Below are positions 1 to 12,270 of a stretch of DNA of 64,000 bases, piece by piece. Origin of the DNA: Blasia pusilla (taxonomy: Eukaryota; Marchantiophyta; Marchantiopsida; Blasiales); contig CM114273.1 in assembly GCA_050084515.1 (NCBI GenBank), positions 16,492,001 through 16,556,000 of the forward strand. The letters run 5' to 3'. Numbering within the stretch: position 1 is the first letter of the stretch; each line of letters opens with the position of its first letter. The translations under genes were made by a program, and so were the position numbers. A model generated the notes under the pieces. It was given only the letters and a program-made list of their open reading frames with translations, was not told the DNA's origin and did no database searches.

Positions 1-290
1 ATTAGCTGCTCAAGCAAAAAAAATTACATCTCTTCCGAAAACTCCCCTTTCCAAAAACCCCACCAACACACATGTCTGTGTCAAAACGATCCTTCCATAA
101 GGATATCTTGGAACTCTAACAAAAATCTTTCCAAGAGCAGTGATGCCAGCATTGTAGAGTGGCTCACATGCAGCAAATGGACAATCCCGTCACATAAATA
201 GCTATTGACACCCACATCCACCCATTACCTAATGTTAAGATCATACATGGAAATTTGCTGATTACTCACTAGAACAGACTTTACTTCACA
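1..290. other. 3' flank of the GDI gene
   Basis: AT-rich sequence just downstream (minus sense) of the GDI stop codon. It presumably holds the GDI 3' UTR and polyadenylation region. I see no separate gene in it and no clear AATAAA on the minus strand. Confidence 0.4.
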
Positions 291-3200
291 TCATTCTTCC
301 GCTGCACTGGCTGCACTCAGATCCACACTGAGATCCAGCACCTGCAAAAACAACGGACTCCTGCATTAGCTCGACCTCCATGTCACTAGCATAGTTCATC
401 TAGACAATACAGTGGTATGTAGGACATCATGTGAAAGTTTGAGAAATGTTATAAACCTTTCCGGTGATCCTTGTGTACATCGAAAGCACGTCAGCAACTG
501 TGGTTTCAAAGTGGGTGGTTGGATCATAACTCTGCCAAGCAACACACCCGAATGTAAGAGAAAGATTTAGCTGTAGCCTTTCAATGCATAATTCAAATTA
601 ACCTGCGTATTCTACTCATCAGTTTGCAGAGGATCAATAACATAAGGATCAAATCAATCAATAACGTAAGGATCAAATCCTCACTTTTGAGATATAACAG
701 TGATCTAGCGCCTCCTCATTTACAGGTTCATATCTGTCATAGACGTCAATGATCTTCTCATCCACAGGCCCAAGCAATCTAAGCCCAGCTTCTAATTCAT
801 TCTCTGGCCTGTCTGTCTCGGCTTCCGTGGATACAAATGCAATGTATTTACCCTTTGGGGCAACATTGTGAGAGAACGAACAACAGAACACATATCTGCA
901 TCAATCAGAAAACCAGTAAGTAATTCTCTGATAGCTATGTTCTAATAATATTCTTGTGATTGTTGTGTTTTTTCAGAACTTCCACTTCCAATGACAACCA
1001 AATCCAGAGAACATGAATAACACACGAGTAAAAGAGAGCCTTGCCCCAGGAGGACAAATATTCTCTCAGCATCAAGGTTACATCACCAACTGAGCTTTCA
1101 CACAATCCTGGAGAACAAAATAACCACAATCAACCATACCAACACCATGATGGAGCTATGGATGAGTAAACACCTCACACACTGCAGGAAATACACAATC
1201 CTACCACCAACATATCTTTGAAGATAACTGCGGCCATATCTAGGACCACCCTCAAGAAACTAGAATTGACTCATGCATAGAAGTGTAGTGGCAGGGTTTT
1301 TCTGAGTAAAGCGTACATGTCAGACTTCCGGCCCAACTGCTTTTGTGGCAAGATCACTTGCACTGATTGCGCATCATTGGTTTCTGGGATGGGATGACTC
1401 ATAATGCAAATAGCTCGTACCACTTTGCCCACCTTCTTGACCTGTCAAGCGAAAAAACATTATTGGGATCAAATCTGTTACTACAACACTGCATGAACAC
1501 CGACGGCATATATTGTGAAAGAATGCGAAGGGGGAAAGTCTTCAGAAGAGGAAGGCAAAGAAACGTCCATGGCTTGAACTCTGCAGCCTCAAGACATCAA
1601 CGGGTTAAAGATGAAAGGCCAGAGTCTGCCGAAAAAGCTTCATGGATGAATGAAATTTCCCAGTTTTCCAATAGTACTACTCCTCTGAGTGAAGAAATAA
1701 CATTTGGTTCTCCCCACTTCCCATTTCCAACAAGTTAATTTTTAATTACCAAGCTTCCTAACCCTTCCCTAGTGCATCCAGGCTTTCATTCTAATCACAC
1801 CTAACAACAACAACTAGTATTGTATATTTAATTCTGTACCAAAAGAATGTTGTTTCAGATGAAGGGGTTACCTTGTTAGGAAGGTACGACGGATCACAAA
1901 CCACCTTCTTTGCCCTGGCTGTCTCACCTTCTGAAGTGACACCAATAGCTTTGCCCAATTCATCAAATTCAACCTGGAGACAAAATGGAATAATTCTATG
2001 AATGTCGAGCAATCATCTTTGAAGAGAGATCATGCAATATCACAACTACTAACAATCCACCTCCTGAAGAACCAACGAGATAACTTAAATCTGACAGAAA
2101 ATTATTCATGGAATTCTATCCATTTCAATCCAAGTCCCAGGCATAGTGCAGCGTGGATCAAACCAAAAGGATGGAAACTAAAATGTGGACACTCACCTTG
2201 CAATCAGGCTTTGCCAGCATGTAGGTACCTCCATAGACAGCACTCAACCGGGCAAAGGCCTGCAGCCAACTACATGTATTTAGATGCAGTGTGCTTATCG
2301 ACTTCATGACCCAAACATTGCCCAAAGGACAAATTATATGCTCCTGACTTCTTGTATAGAAGTAGCGTTTCTAGTTAAATAAGGAAACCTGTGATTTAGT
2401 AGGCAGTGGGGTTCCACTTAGCACATGACAGATATTCTAAGTGCCAAATCATCAGCTTTGCATTAAACTGCCGAGCTAGTATTAGCCTTTAGCACACCAA
2501 AATATGATTGATCATAACACTTCTTAAGTGCTTGGTATGGGGAAAACAAAACTTAGAGAGGAAACATCTTGCCTGAGGAAGTTCTCCAAGTCCATACAAG
2601 GGGTAAATGTAGGGAGAACCACCAGCAAATCGCGCCAAGGACTCTGCATACAGCTACACAGGAAATTCAACTTGTTCAATCACATATAAATGACAAGACG
2701 AAAAGCATATTTTTCCTCCTTGTACAAACCCTGCAGGAAAAACATCACTTCTCACTCTGATGTAAAAAAGCTAGTTAAAGTAAAGATACAGTGGTAGAAT
2801 TCCAGGAACACACCTTAACCTTCATGACTGTTTCGTAAGCAGGCTGGCTTAGATAATCATCATCCCGGTGGAGCGCCAAAGCATGACCAATGAAATCAAT
2901 TGTATTCTCCTCCAGACCAAACTTTCTGTGTCATTACTCACACAGGTGCTATATTAAAACCTCAACGCAATAGCCAAGTTCTACTACAGACTACTTAATT
3001 CTTCACATAATCGAAAGTTACTCTTTAAACAGGGAAAGCACTCCAGCATATTATCAACCTAAATGTCTTCAGTTCTGACCTCTTCTCTATAAATTCCACT
3101 GATCCCCTGATTTCCAAGCCTCTGAGAATAACATTTACGAGCTCCAACAAGAGTGCACAAAGAAAACAATCTCGCCGTACACATCAACTGCTTTCTTACA

Positions 3201-4814
3201 GCAGAATAAGCTATTGGAGATTGTGACACATAAGTGTGATGGTGTATTCCATAGGTCATTAGGGCAGTACAGTTTCTTACGCAAATAGCTCTCTGGATGT
3301 GACTCTTCTCATGTCCATCCCATCATGGGTTTTTGGTTCCTTCTCTTCATAATCCTGAACATAGAGGAAAAACTTTCTTGCACGACGCTTCTCAAACAGT
3401 CCCATAAGAGGGGATTTAAAAGCCTCCACATCAGTCGCTGGAACCTTGTAAATCTGCAAACCAGTTCACCAGAAATGCAAGTATAAGAACCATCCAAGCC
3501 TTCTTCCAAATTATGGTAACAGACCTAGTAAGAGTACATCACTGTAAGTTGGATCAGGAAGTCCAGTAACACATGCCTATATAGTTAATCGCAGCTACCT
3601 ACACAATATGACCTCCTATCATATCAACTGACCTACAAGCAAGAGCAACTTTCATGACCGCTTGTAAAATAGGAGAGGTGCAACTAGAGCATACCTTTCC
3701 TTGCTTGAAGACGTAGCTTCCGTCAACAGCCTTGAAGGACAGGTACTTTGTAACATCTGTGTGAATCAATACTCGAACCAGAGTCCCATTTGCCATCATA
3801 AACTGTCAAGCAAGATGGGACATAATTGGTATCCTCACAGCATTTCACCTACCTTGAAGATAATATCACGCATCACTGACTTGAGCATAAATTACTTGGA
3901 TGTAGAATCAACTCAACAAATTTGTCCAGCAAATGATCACACAATACAAAACAGTGAAATAGCAAATCTGACCAACAGTGTATGCTTTCCTAGAAATCTT
4001 ATGATAATTACTAATTCTCTTGTTCCATCACTTTGATAGAGGAAAATGACGTAAACACCTTGGGGACCAAATCCACATTGTAGTCCCTGTTGGATCCCAA
4101 AGATGCTGCAGGCTTCTCACTTCCCCTGAATTTCGCCCACAGCTGACACATACAAAACCTGAAGGTCAGGATTACAGTAAGAGAGGCATAATAGATTCAA
4201 TATTGATCCCTTCAGTAAATATAGATGTTTTACAACAGGAAATGTGATTGAGAAGAATCAGAGCACAGGTCAATTACCTGATTCAAAGTCAAAGAAGCCG
4301 AGGCTCCTCCATAATAATCATTTCGGTCCATGTGTAAGACCTGATTGAATCAAAATGACGAACATGACAAGACGTAAGTAGGCCGAACCTAGAAATTACG
4401 TACAACGTGGACTAGGAAATGCCCTCATAAGAAAAGATATTCGTGATTTCCGAGACCTTCTTTCAGTGCTTCATTGGTGATCGATATGAAGACACGACAG
4501 CGAACCCCATGTGCATGAGGTGGATAGATGGATGTAGCTAGAAAACATCGGACGATTAGTGAGGATGATAGGACAACGCCTTTGGCTAAAGCCTTCGAAA
4601 GTAAACAGACTTGCTGTTCCCATTCGGCAGCCTCTACCATATATTGAAGAGTTTGACATCACTAATGAGAATCTCAAGCGTAACACTTCGTCAACTGGAG
4701 AAAGGTGACCTTGCTGCCTCTAAGCTACGACCCATACGACGACTGTGAAATGAGATTAACTGAGGTTCGACTGTGTTTTCATGCAACTGAAATACTCAGG
4801 GGCCAAACGTCAGC

Positions 4815-4865
<51 letters not shown>

Positions 4866-5107
4866 TGTGTGTCGGCGTGCGAGCATTTAAGATACGTCAC
4901 CTTCCATATCTCGCGCTGCTCGAGCACAACGCCGAGATCCGTCAGAGATCTATAGACGTTGCACGGGCAACTACATCTTCGAACATAAAAGTCCTCGACA
5001 GACCTCTATAATCAATTTACCTTCAGACGATCCACGGAGAGAAGACCGCTGAGAATGCATTCCTTTAAGCCAGTGCCGAGAACAATGACATCGTACTCCT
5101 CATCCAT
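291..5107 (-). CDS. GDI: Rab GDP dissociation inhibitor, 13 exons, 444 aa
   Basis: Rab GDI extracts GDP-bound prenylated Rab GTPases from membranes, keeps them soluble in the cytosol and returns them to donor membranes. Exons (minus order): 5107-5021, 4340-4278, 4143-4060, 3802-3695, 3453-3281, 2925-2814, 2653-2573, 2259-2197, 1973-1872, 1441-1317, 895-685, 531-457, 341-291. All phases agree and give 444 aa ending in TGA, against about 445 in Arabidopsis GDI. Hallmarks are [17 protein letters not shown] at the N terminus, MDRNDYYGG near residue 33, the Rab-binding stretch [19 protein letters not shown] near 228, and CDPSYLPNK near 283. The ATG at 5107-5105 is chosen because it starts the conserved MDEEYD. 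Introns are GT-AG except intron 7 (2260-2572), which uses GC-AG. Intron 1 is 680 bp and carries a dinucleotide repeat. No lesion is seen, so the gene looks functional. Confidence 0.97.
4818..4861. repeat. (TC)n microsatellite in GDI intron 1
   Basis: About 21 uninterrupted TC units on the plus strand (GA in the transcript) inside the first intron of the GDI gene. Likely length-polymorphic. Confidence 0.95.
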
Positions 5108-5760
5108 GATGCCTTTCAACCTGTAATCAAGTGTAAGTCCATTTTTGGGTCAATCTCTCACCTACATATTGTTCCTAATTGAAACCTCTAAATTCTACCA
5201 AAACCAAAACCAATTCCAAACCCTCCCTCTCTCACACTCGTTCGCTAACAAAGCACAGCACTCTACCTCTCCCTCCTCCTCCAATAATTTCCAATCTCCT
5301 TTCCACCAAGTGACGCGATTCACCTATATCTTCACCCTACATCTCCCCACTTCCACTGCAATGAAGCACACGATTCACCTCTATATCCGCCCCAAGATTC
5401 CCAATTCGCTCAATGCGCTCCGACGGACGCCGATCCAACCTCGATCGCTGCTCGGCGCAAAATAATCGGCCGTCCTCTCCAACGCTCTCTTCCTCTCGCT
5501 GCGAAAGTCCTCCGCAGATCTAACCAGCGCGCATACGGATCACACCCTTCCCGAGGGTTCTTTCTTCGCTCCGCTCCGCTCTGGTCTTCCTTCTTCCTCT
5601 CGCTTCCTCGGTCCTGCCTGCCTGCCTGCCTTCCTTCCTTGCTTACTTCCACTTTGCCCTCAGTTGCCGCGTTCCTTCTTCTTGTCTGCCTGCCTTTCCC
5701 TCCCCTCCCTCACTCGCTCGCTCGCTCTTCACCTCCTCTTCGATTGTGACCCGCGGGGAT
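5108..5760 (-). promoter_or_regulatory. GDI 5' UTR, leader intron and promoter region
   Basis: Directly upstream of the GDI ATG the minus strand reads TTGATTACAG then GTTGAAAGGCATC then ATG, so a 3' splice site at 5121-5122 and a leader intron are likely. A possible matching donor (GTAAGC on minus) lies near 5641-5646. The whole stretch is strongly CT-rich on plus (GA-rich in the transcript) with CCTG and CTTC tandem runs at 5610-5640, typical of plant leader and core-promoter sequence. The transcription start cannot be placed. Confidence 0.55.
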
Positions 5761-6246
5761 GGGCGTACCCATTGCGCCCAGCGCGTAATGGGGACTTTCT
5801 ATTCCGCTCTGCGGTGGCGTAGCCGCCTTCCGATCCGATATCGGACGGTTCCAGCGTGCTGTGCGGGGAAGGCCGGTATCTGGCACCCGCTTTGCCAACG
5901 TTAAACGGCAACCTAGGCGGTAGTTTAAATCGTCGGCATGGACACGCCCGATATGCCTGCCACCTACGGGGATCGCATGTTCGGCAGGCCCTCCGGAATA
6001 TTTCGGTCCCAAGGAGAACAGGACACGTGCATTTCGATCCACTATACATTGTGACCGAGCTACGTCGGAGCCGCCTTCAGCCTGGCACTGCGAATGGCCC
6101 GCTCCAGAGCCCAGACCATTTCCTCTCCGCCGGCGATGCCTCCCTCCGCCGGTGAACGCGATCATGCTTCGCTCAAGTTCTACTCCCGTAAAAATCTTCT
6201 ATTAAGGATTTAAGGAGTGCTTTGTTTCGCTGCTCTCGAGTGCTCG
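5761..6246. other. GC-rich non-coding stretch upstream of GDI
   Basis: A local GC-rich island of about 400 bp with overlapping short ORFs on both strands, none resembling a known protein. It probably belongs to the GDI upstream region. No gene is called. Confidence 0.35.
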
Positions 6247-6417
6247 TCTTTATAATTGGGTTGGATTTTATTCGTTTCTTCCTTCAATGTGCTTTTTTTT
6301 ATCAAGTGGAGGCAATTTGGTTCACTTCTATGCAGTAGAATTCATTTTCCACAACCTTCTTCGCGCAAATTCGATTCGTAATTTTTAATATTTTCCAGTC
6401 GAAAATGCACACATTTC
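6247..6417 (+). repeat. Direct repeat, left copy, beside the Helitron
   Basis: Shares TATAATTGGGTTGGATTTTA, the block around TTTGGTTCACTTCT, CAAATT-GATTCGT and AAAATGCACACA, in the same order and orientation, with 17664-17843. The two copies sit on the two outer sides of the 10.9 kb Helitron. Confidence 0.75.
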
Positions 6418-6524
6418 CAAAAAAATTTATTAATAGAAATTTTCCTTCACTATTTAAAGATGTTTTCTCTTAAAGAAAAATTCGGACTTCACAATTAAAC
6501 AAACTCATGGGCATATAAGGAAAA

Positions 6525-6556
6525 CTAGTAAGAATGCCCGTGCGATGCACGGGCAT
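6525..6556 (-). other. Helitron 3' terminus: hairpin plus CTAG
   Basis: Perfect stem ATGCCCGTGC / GCACGGGCAT at 6534-6543 and 6547-6556 with loop GAT, then 5 nt, then CTAG on the minus strand, then host T. This is the standard Helitron termination signal. The core CGTGCAT.GCACG recurs at 36948-36960 and 50721-50733. Confidence 0.92.
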
Positions 6557-6675
6557 CAAAATTTAGCATATGAAAAATTAATCATACTAATAAGTGAATA
6601 TCAATAAGTGAAGCACTACAAAATTTAGAAAATACGTACCAATATAAAACTTCACATATATAATGTTATTTTAAT

Positions 6676-9369
6676 TTAATTTAACACTTCATTATATACA
6701 ACATTCCTAGTGTAAATACCTATTTTGTTAGTAGCATTTTCATTATCTGTCATAATATGAATAGAATTCCTCGAGCCTACTCTTGACAAGGCAACACACA
6801 ATTGCCCATGAGAAAATACTCGATTGGGCAAGTAAATACCAACTTTATCTAATGTTTGACCTTGAGACTTATTAATAGTCATTGCAAAAGCAGGACGGAT
6901 AGGAAATTGAAATCGTCGTAAATCAAAAGGTAGGCCGGAATCAGAAGCAATCAATGGAATGCGTGGAATGAAAAATCGAGCTTCAATGTTTTTTCCCGTG
7001 ATAATTGTTGCATCTATAAGATGTCGACCAAAGCCAGCTATCACCAGCTGAGTCCCGTTTGCTTGTCCCTTTGCTCCATTCATATTCCGTAATAACATTA
7101 TCGGAGCTCCAATCTTCAAAGTCAAACAATGAGGTGGCAATCCAAATGATAAACATGTATTCAAAAATTATGTTGGATAAACAAGTCTCATCTCATCGTC
7201 GAAAACAGAATCAGAACTCAAGAAAATATGCTCCTACAAAAACAAAATAAATCATTAATAATAAGAGAGATGATAGAAAAATGTAGCAGTAGAAAAATCA
7301 AAATAGAATAATGATATTCAAGAATATAAATATTACCTCTTTTGGAAATCGAGACATTATTTCTCCGTTTATAATATCCACAGTAGTATTCTTGGTTGAC
7401 AAAATGGATGTACCCCTCAAGAAATCAATGTCACTCCACTTATGAACATCGTGTCCATAAACAATGTCAATGAAATCATTGATCCTTGTGGTTTTAAGAA
7501 TTATCGCATCCCGAACTTGTATAAAATCCTCTCCAAGGTCCAAATGTAACGGTACACAACCCTCTCCTACCTCTAATAACCACGTTGCAAACGCTTCTTG
7601 CCCTTCTCGTGCATATCCTGATAATAAATATAAGATGAAGGAATAAGTAAATATTAAAAATAAACAAAAACCACATGAAATGAAAAAGGTGAAATATTAG
7701 GTTTATTCTTTAATACCTTATACAGTATTAACTCTCATGTTGGTAGTGAGTTTCAATAATCTCACGTCAAACCAAATAAGAGATCTCCTAAGTGTTGCAC
7801 GCACAACTGTGGCACGATCTCCACAACAAACAACTGGAAGAAGTTGTCGAAAGTCACCACCAAATAAAACGATCTTTCCCCCAAAAGGCAAATCTCGTAA
7901 TCGAGGATCCATCAAACCCATGATATCTTGGAAAGTACAATTAACAGCCTCAAATGCGTGACGATGGGTCATAGGAGTTTCATCCCACACGATCAACTTC
8001 GCCTTTTGTATAAGGCGGGCCATATGACTATTGACCGATAGGCTGGAAAATCGATAACAAAACAATATTTGAGGAATATTTATGAACAATATTTGATTAT
8101 GAATCGATAACAAAACAATATCTGAGGAACATTTATGAACAATATTTGATTATGAATCGATAACAAAACAATATCTAAGGAACATTTATGAACAATATTT
8201 GATTATGAATCGATAATCAAAGAATAAAACAATAATATGCATGTCATAAAAGGAAAAGAAATCTTAAATCTAGACTTACTTGCAAGTGGAACTTTCATGT
8301 ACTTGGATAGGAATCGAGAATCGAGAATGAGCAGTATGACCTCCATCCAATAATAAAGCGGCAATCCCCGAAGATGCAATTGCAAGAGCTATATGACCCT
8401 CGCTCCGTACCATTGCAAGAAGAAGGTTGTACGAAAAAAAATTTCCTGTTCCGCCAGGACCATCGATAAAGAAAAATTTTGCCTGAAAAATCCATATTTT
8501 TGTTACAGAAAAGCACTTTAAAAGAATAAAACTTAAAGAAATAAAAAGTGTAAGAAAATAATAATAAAATATACTATACATAATATCCACTTACAAAAGG
8601 TGGCGCATCCTGTAAGATATCGCGAAAAGCAATACAAATAACTTCCCAAATCGCGCATTGTCCATCATATAAAGACATCTCTCCTGCTCTCATACGTTCA
8701 CAAAGAATATCATGATCGTAAGAGAGCTCTTCCTCTTCTAGACGCGAAATAGATAAATCACGAGCTTGGAAATCTGGTTGAGGCATGTCGAGGAAGTTCG
8801 CCATACTTTTACCATGATCTTGAAGATGGTAATGGACCTCCAAGAACGCAAGATTAATAATATGAACATCCAATGGAAGGGTGGGAATACCAATTCTCTG
8901 TTACAAGCAACAAATATAGAAGTTTAAACGTAAATAAAGTACCTAAAATATTCATAAGAGAAATAAGAAAAAAATTGACTCAACAAAAGCCATCCATATT
9001 ACCTCACGCCTTTGATGTAGAAGATCTTCTGTCAATGGAACCAAAAAATGTTCCCACACCATAGCCGGAAGGGAAGGTGTATTATATAGAAGACAAATAG
9101 CAAAGAGTAGACGTAGTGAATAGCCAAGATTTAATGACAACCGCCTCTTCAAAGCAAGAAAAGATCTCTCTATCGTCCTCCAAAAGTCCCATCTGAATAG
9201 CGGTCTCTTTGAAGGTAGGATAAACTACACCATCGATGGTTCTCAAATCTTCATATGATTGAGCTTCTCTCACATGATGGAGAAGTAATCGTAACCAATG
9301 ACGCTCCCCTTTAGCTAGGATTAGCGAAAAAAAAATACTAGGAAGGAAGCATGAATATGATTTTAACAT
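6676..9369 (-). pseudogene. Helitron RepHel, PIF1-like helicase half (broken)
   Basis: The C-terminal superfamily 1B helicase of the Helitron transposase, which would unwind DNA during rolling-circle transposition. Visible on minus: Walker A region near 8435-8475, Walker B segment KLIVWDETPM near 7990, GGDFRQLLPVV near 7860, TNMRV near 7725, and the C-terminal block FAMTINKSQGQTLDKVGIYL (about 6830-6890) followed by LCVALSRV. Introns interrupt it: about 8483-8594 with GTAAGT donor and TTTTTCAG acceptor, and one around 8045-8280. The Walker A reads GPGGTGNFF where PIF1 helicases have GPGGTGKT, so the invariant Lys and Thr are gone. The segments lie in different frames, partly from introns. It continues the Rep half at 9798-12270. 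Confidence 0.88.
8049..8215. repeat. 53-bp tandem repeat, three copies, in a Helitron intron
   Basis: Units start at 8049, 8102 and 8155, each beginning AATCGATAACAAAACAATAT, with a partial fourth at 8208. Period 53 bp, nearly identical. They lie in the probable intron between the helicase exons ending near 8280 and starting near 8040. Confidence 0.9.
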
Positions 9370-9797
9370 TAACTCAAATTTTTCCTTAATAATTTTATCT
9401 TAACAAAGTATAGAAAGTTTACGTGGATTTGTCATGTACATACGTCCAATAGGATGTCCACATCCTTTTCGCGCACGTTTACGCGGATGCCATTGCTTCT
9501 TATTCCAAGAGTAATAAGAAGGGAACTCTAAATAAAGATATTATCGCACAGTTGAATCAGAAACATTTGTTGCAAACCATTAAGTAAGAGTGGTTTCCTT
9601 ACTTCGCTCCAAAATATTACCCAATGAATCTTTCCCATGAAAATATACTATTTGACTGTGAAGGTGAACAATCAATCTCACAATACTTGGTTGCTCTGCA
9701 TGTAGACTAAACTTGAAGATTCGCCAACATGCTTCTGAAGAAGAAACGTTCCTTCATACCATACAATATAAATATTGTTAGATTCCCACATAATATC

Positions 9798-12270
9798 CTA
9801 GGAAAAATTGGGATATCTTGAAAGATAGAAGGGATCAAAATACCTTGCATCAAGATATAATGATGTCTCCTCAATAGTATCCTCTCCTGATGTAGTATTT
9901 GTCAAGGTATATGATATGGCATCAGATCCTTTGTACACATACTTATAAAAGTACTTTATTGCCAAGATGCTATTTGTTATCTCCAGATTGATATGACAAT
10001 CAAATAAAGTACATAACATTGGATTGTATGGAACCACCCAACGATTATCAAAGTCATGATTTGACTTATTTATCAATCTGCCATTATCACGCCTGCATAA
10101 ACATATATAGAAGTATGTTAATAGTTGGGGAAAAAGATAGCACACTAATAGAAGAACATCAAATGACGAAATAAACAACAAAACCAATGAATTACCTCTT
10201 ATAAATAGGATATCCATCCTCATTCTCCATTGTCATTGATGCAAAGGGCATTGGGTATCCTTTGGAACATTTTTTGTCGTTTTATCCGTGCAAGCTGCAG
10301 TTGGATGTGCTACTCCACACGGACCATGAATCATACAATTTCTTATAGTAGAATGTAGCCTTGGATGAGTCATGGGATTCGGAATCTCAACAGATATAAT
10401 ATCGTCAAAATCAAAGGTTGTCCTTGGCTTATCCTCAGAAGCAAGAATAATTAGGATATACACATGTGGTAGCCCTCTCTTTTGGAACTCGACCACATGA
10501 ATGCATCCTACCACTCGACCCAAAATATGCTTATCCAATATAAGTCTCAACAACTCCTTCTTATTTTGTTGGAAAACACGTACAACCAGGTCAGAACGAT
10601 CAGACGTTGATTGACCATGAAGCAGAGGAGAGGTAATCTCTGGCCATTTAGGATTGCAAGTCATTTTCATAAAGTAGTCAGGCTTCCCAAAATGTCTCAC
10701 AATGGCCATAGCATCATGGTACAATTGATGCATGTGACGGGGTCCTCCTATGAAAGATGAAGGTAAGATAATACGTCTCCCAATGCCTTGATCGTTCACA
10801 TCATGCCGAGTCATGGCATCTCTGACACCTTGGTATAAATCAGCTCTAAACTCTTTTTTATGCAATCGTATCCAAGTTAGCCGTTGCATTTCGATAGTCG
10901 CATACATACCCACCCTATATTCTTGAGTAAGACGACCAAACCTCAACAACCGATTATTATCCATCGCGTTAGCTCGCATTTGAAGTCTAAATGAAGTAAA
11001 TTGTAAAGTTGTAATCATCTTTCAACTCGCCTCATGAGTGGTAACCTCAATTTGAATTTCTCCTTGTACAATATCATCTCTATCTTTGTCCATCATAGCA
11101 TCCCCTCTTAACGGCATATCATCTCTATGATCATGTTGCCCTTGCGAAGGTATCCCAGGATGCCAACCTGCTTCATCATAAACAAAAGGCAAAACAAAGT
11201 GCAATGGGATATATGCTTCATTCAAGTCTGACAGACGACGAATCCCTCCTCCATGTAAGTGAACAATAATATCATGTCCTTCTACTCTGAAGCAACAGGC
11301 AATATTGTTCTTACTACCCTTAAGAAAAATATGAATATTGTTCTCACTACCCTTACATGGATCAATAGCCACATTTCGAAATAAAGCCACATATGGATTA
11401 TGGGCATATAACATATCTTGTAATTCCCTTAAGATCTCTGGCCTCAATTGATCCCGATAATCTCCACTCATAATCCTTCTTCTATGTTCCATGTGATGCT
11501 CATCATCATGAATATAAATTTGCGTGAATTGTGGAGGAGCATCACTTTCAGCATGAAGAGGTCCAATAGAATGATATACACCACCTTGAATCCTGAAGTT
11601 TCCTGTACCGCCTCGTTGCTCTATCACATGTGCCCATGAAGATGCCAATTGAAGAGCACTATTATAGGCACGTGCATTACGCAAAAAATTGAAGACTATT
11701 TGAACTCATACCAGAAAGTAATTATGCTAGTATAGAAGGTGAAGCTGTCAAATATGGTAATTGAATCTTACCATGCCCACAACACATACTAAAAGGCGAG
11801 CTTACAAACCTAGTATACTTCACTCTCTCACACTTCCAATGTAGAGCATTGCAAGTCGGACAAACAACATTCATAAGTCCAACACTAAAACGGCCAGTCA
11901 TACTATCAATACGATCTCCGAACCTAAGAATTAGAATGTGATTCTCTTCAAAGTTAGGAATACGTGCAATATTGAGAAACTTTTTCAAGTTCACAACCCT
12001 TCTAGATCCCACATTTGGAATCAAGGCATGTACATTGTCTTCATTTTCTTCCATGTGGCCTTCACGATTGTCTGCATTGGCATCGCTCCTTATCAACGGA
12101 TCACAAACATGTGCAATCTCATGTACTTCATCCAAATGTGATCCCACATTTGGAATCGAGGCAGATACATTGTCTTCATTCACTTCCATGTGGCCTTCAC
12201 AATTAGGTCCATTGGCATCATTCCTTATCAACGAATCGCCAACATATGCAATCTCATGTATTTGATCCAA
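9798..12270 (-). pseudogene. Helitron RepHel, N-terminal zinc-finger and HUH Rep half (broken)
   Basis: N-terminal part of the Helitron transposase. From N to C: a Cys-rich segment CPTCNALHW ... CCGHGK (near 11770-11870), a linker block with WHPGIP, then the Helitron_like_N Rep region (11018-10233) with FIGGPRHMHQLYHDAMAIV and MTCNPKWPEIT, and finally LFDCHINLEITNSI and KYFYKYVYKG carrying the catalytic tyrosines (about 9930-10010). The HUH nuclease motif, normally His-x-His in GLPHAHIL, here reads GLPHVYIL (about 10460-10480), so the second metal-binding His is lost. A one-base frameshift lies near 10262-10275, and an intron lies around 10090-10195. A 42-aa internal repeat (HEIA...PNVGS, twice) occurs at 12000-12260. 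Confidence 0.88.

Noticed and set aside
5145-5465. 106-codon plus ORF in the GDI leader
   Set aside because: Low-complexity CT-rich leader DNA opposite the GDI transcript.
5710-6165. 151-codon Arg/Gly-rich minus ORF upstream of GDI, with overlapping plus ORF
   Set aside because: Both strands are open because of high GC. No recognisable domain, and it lies in the GDI upstream region.
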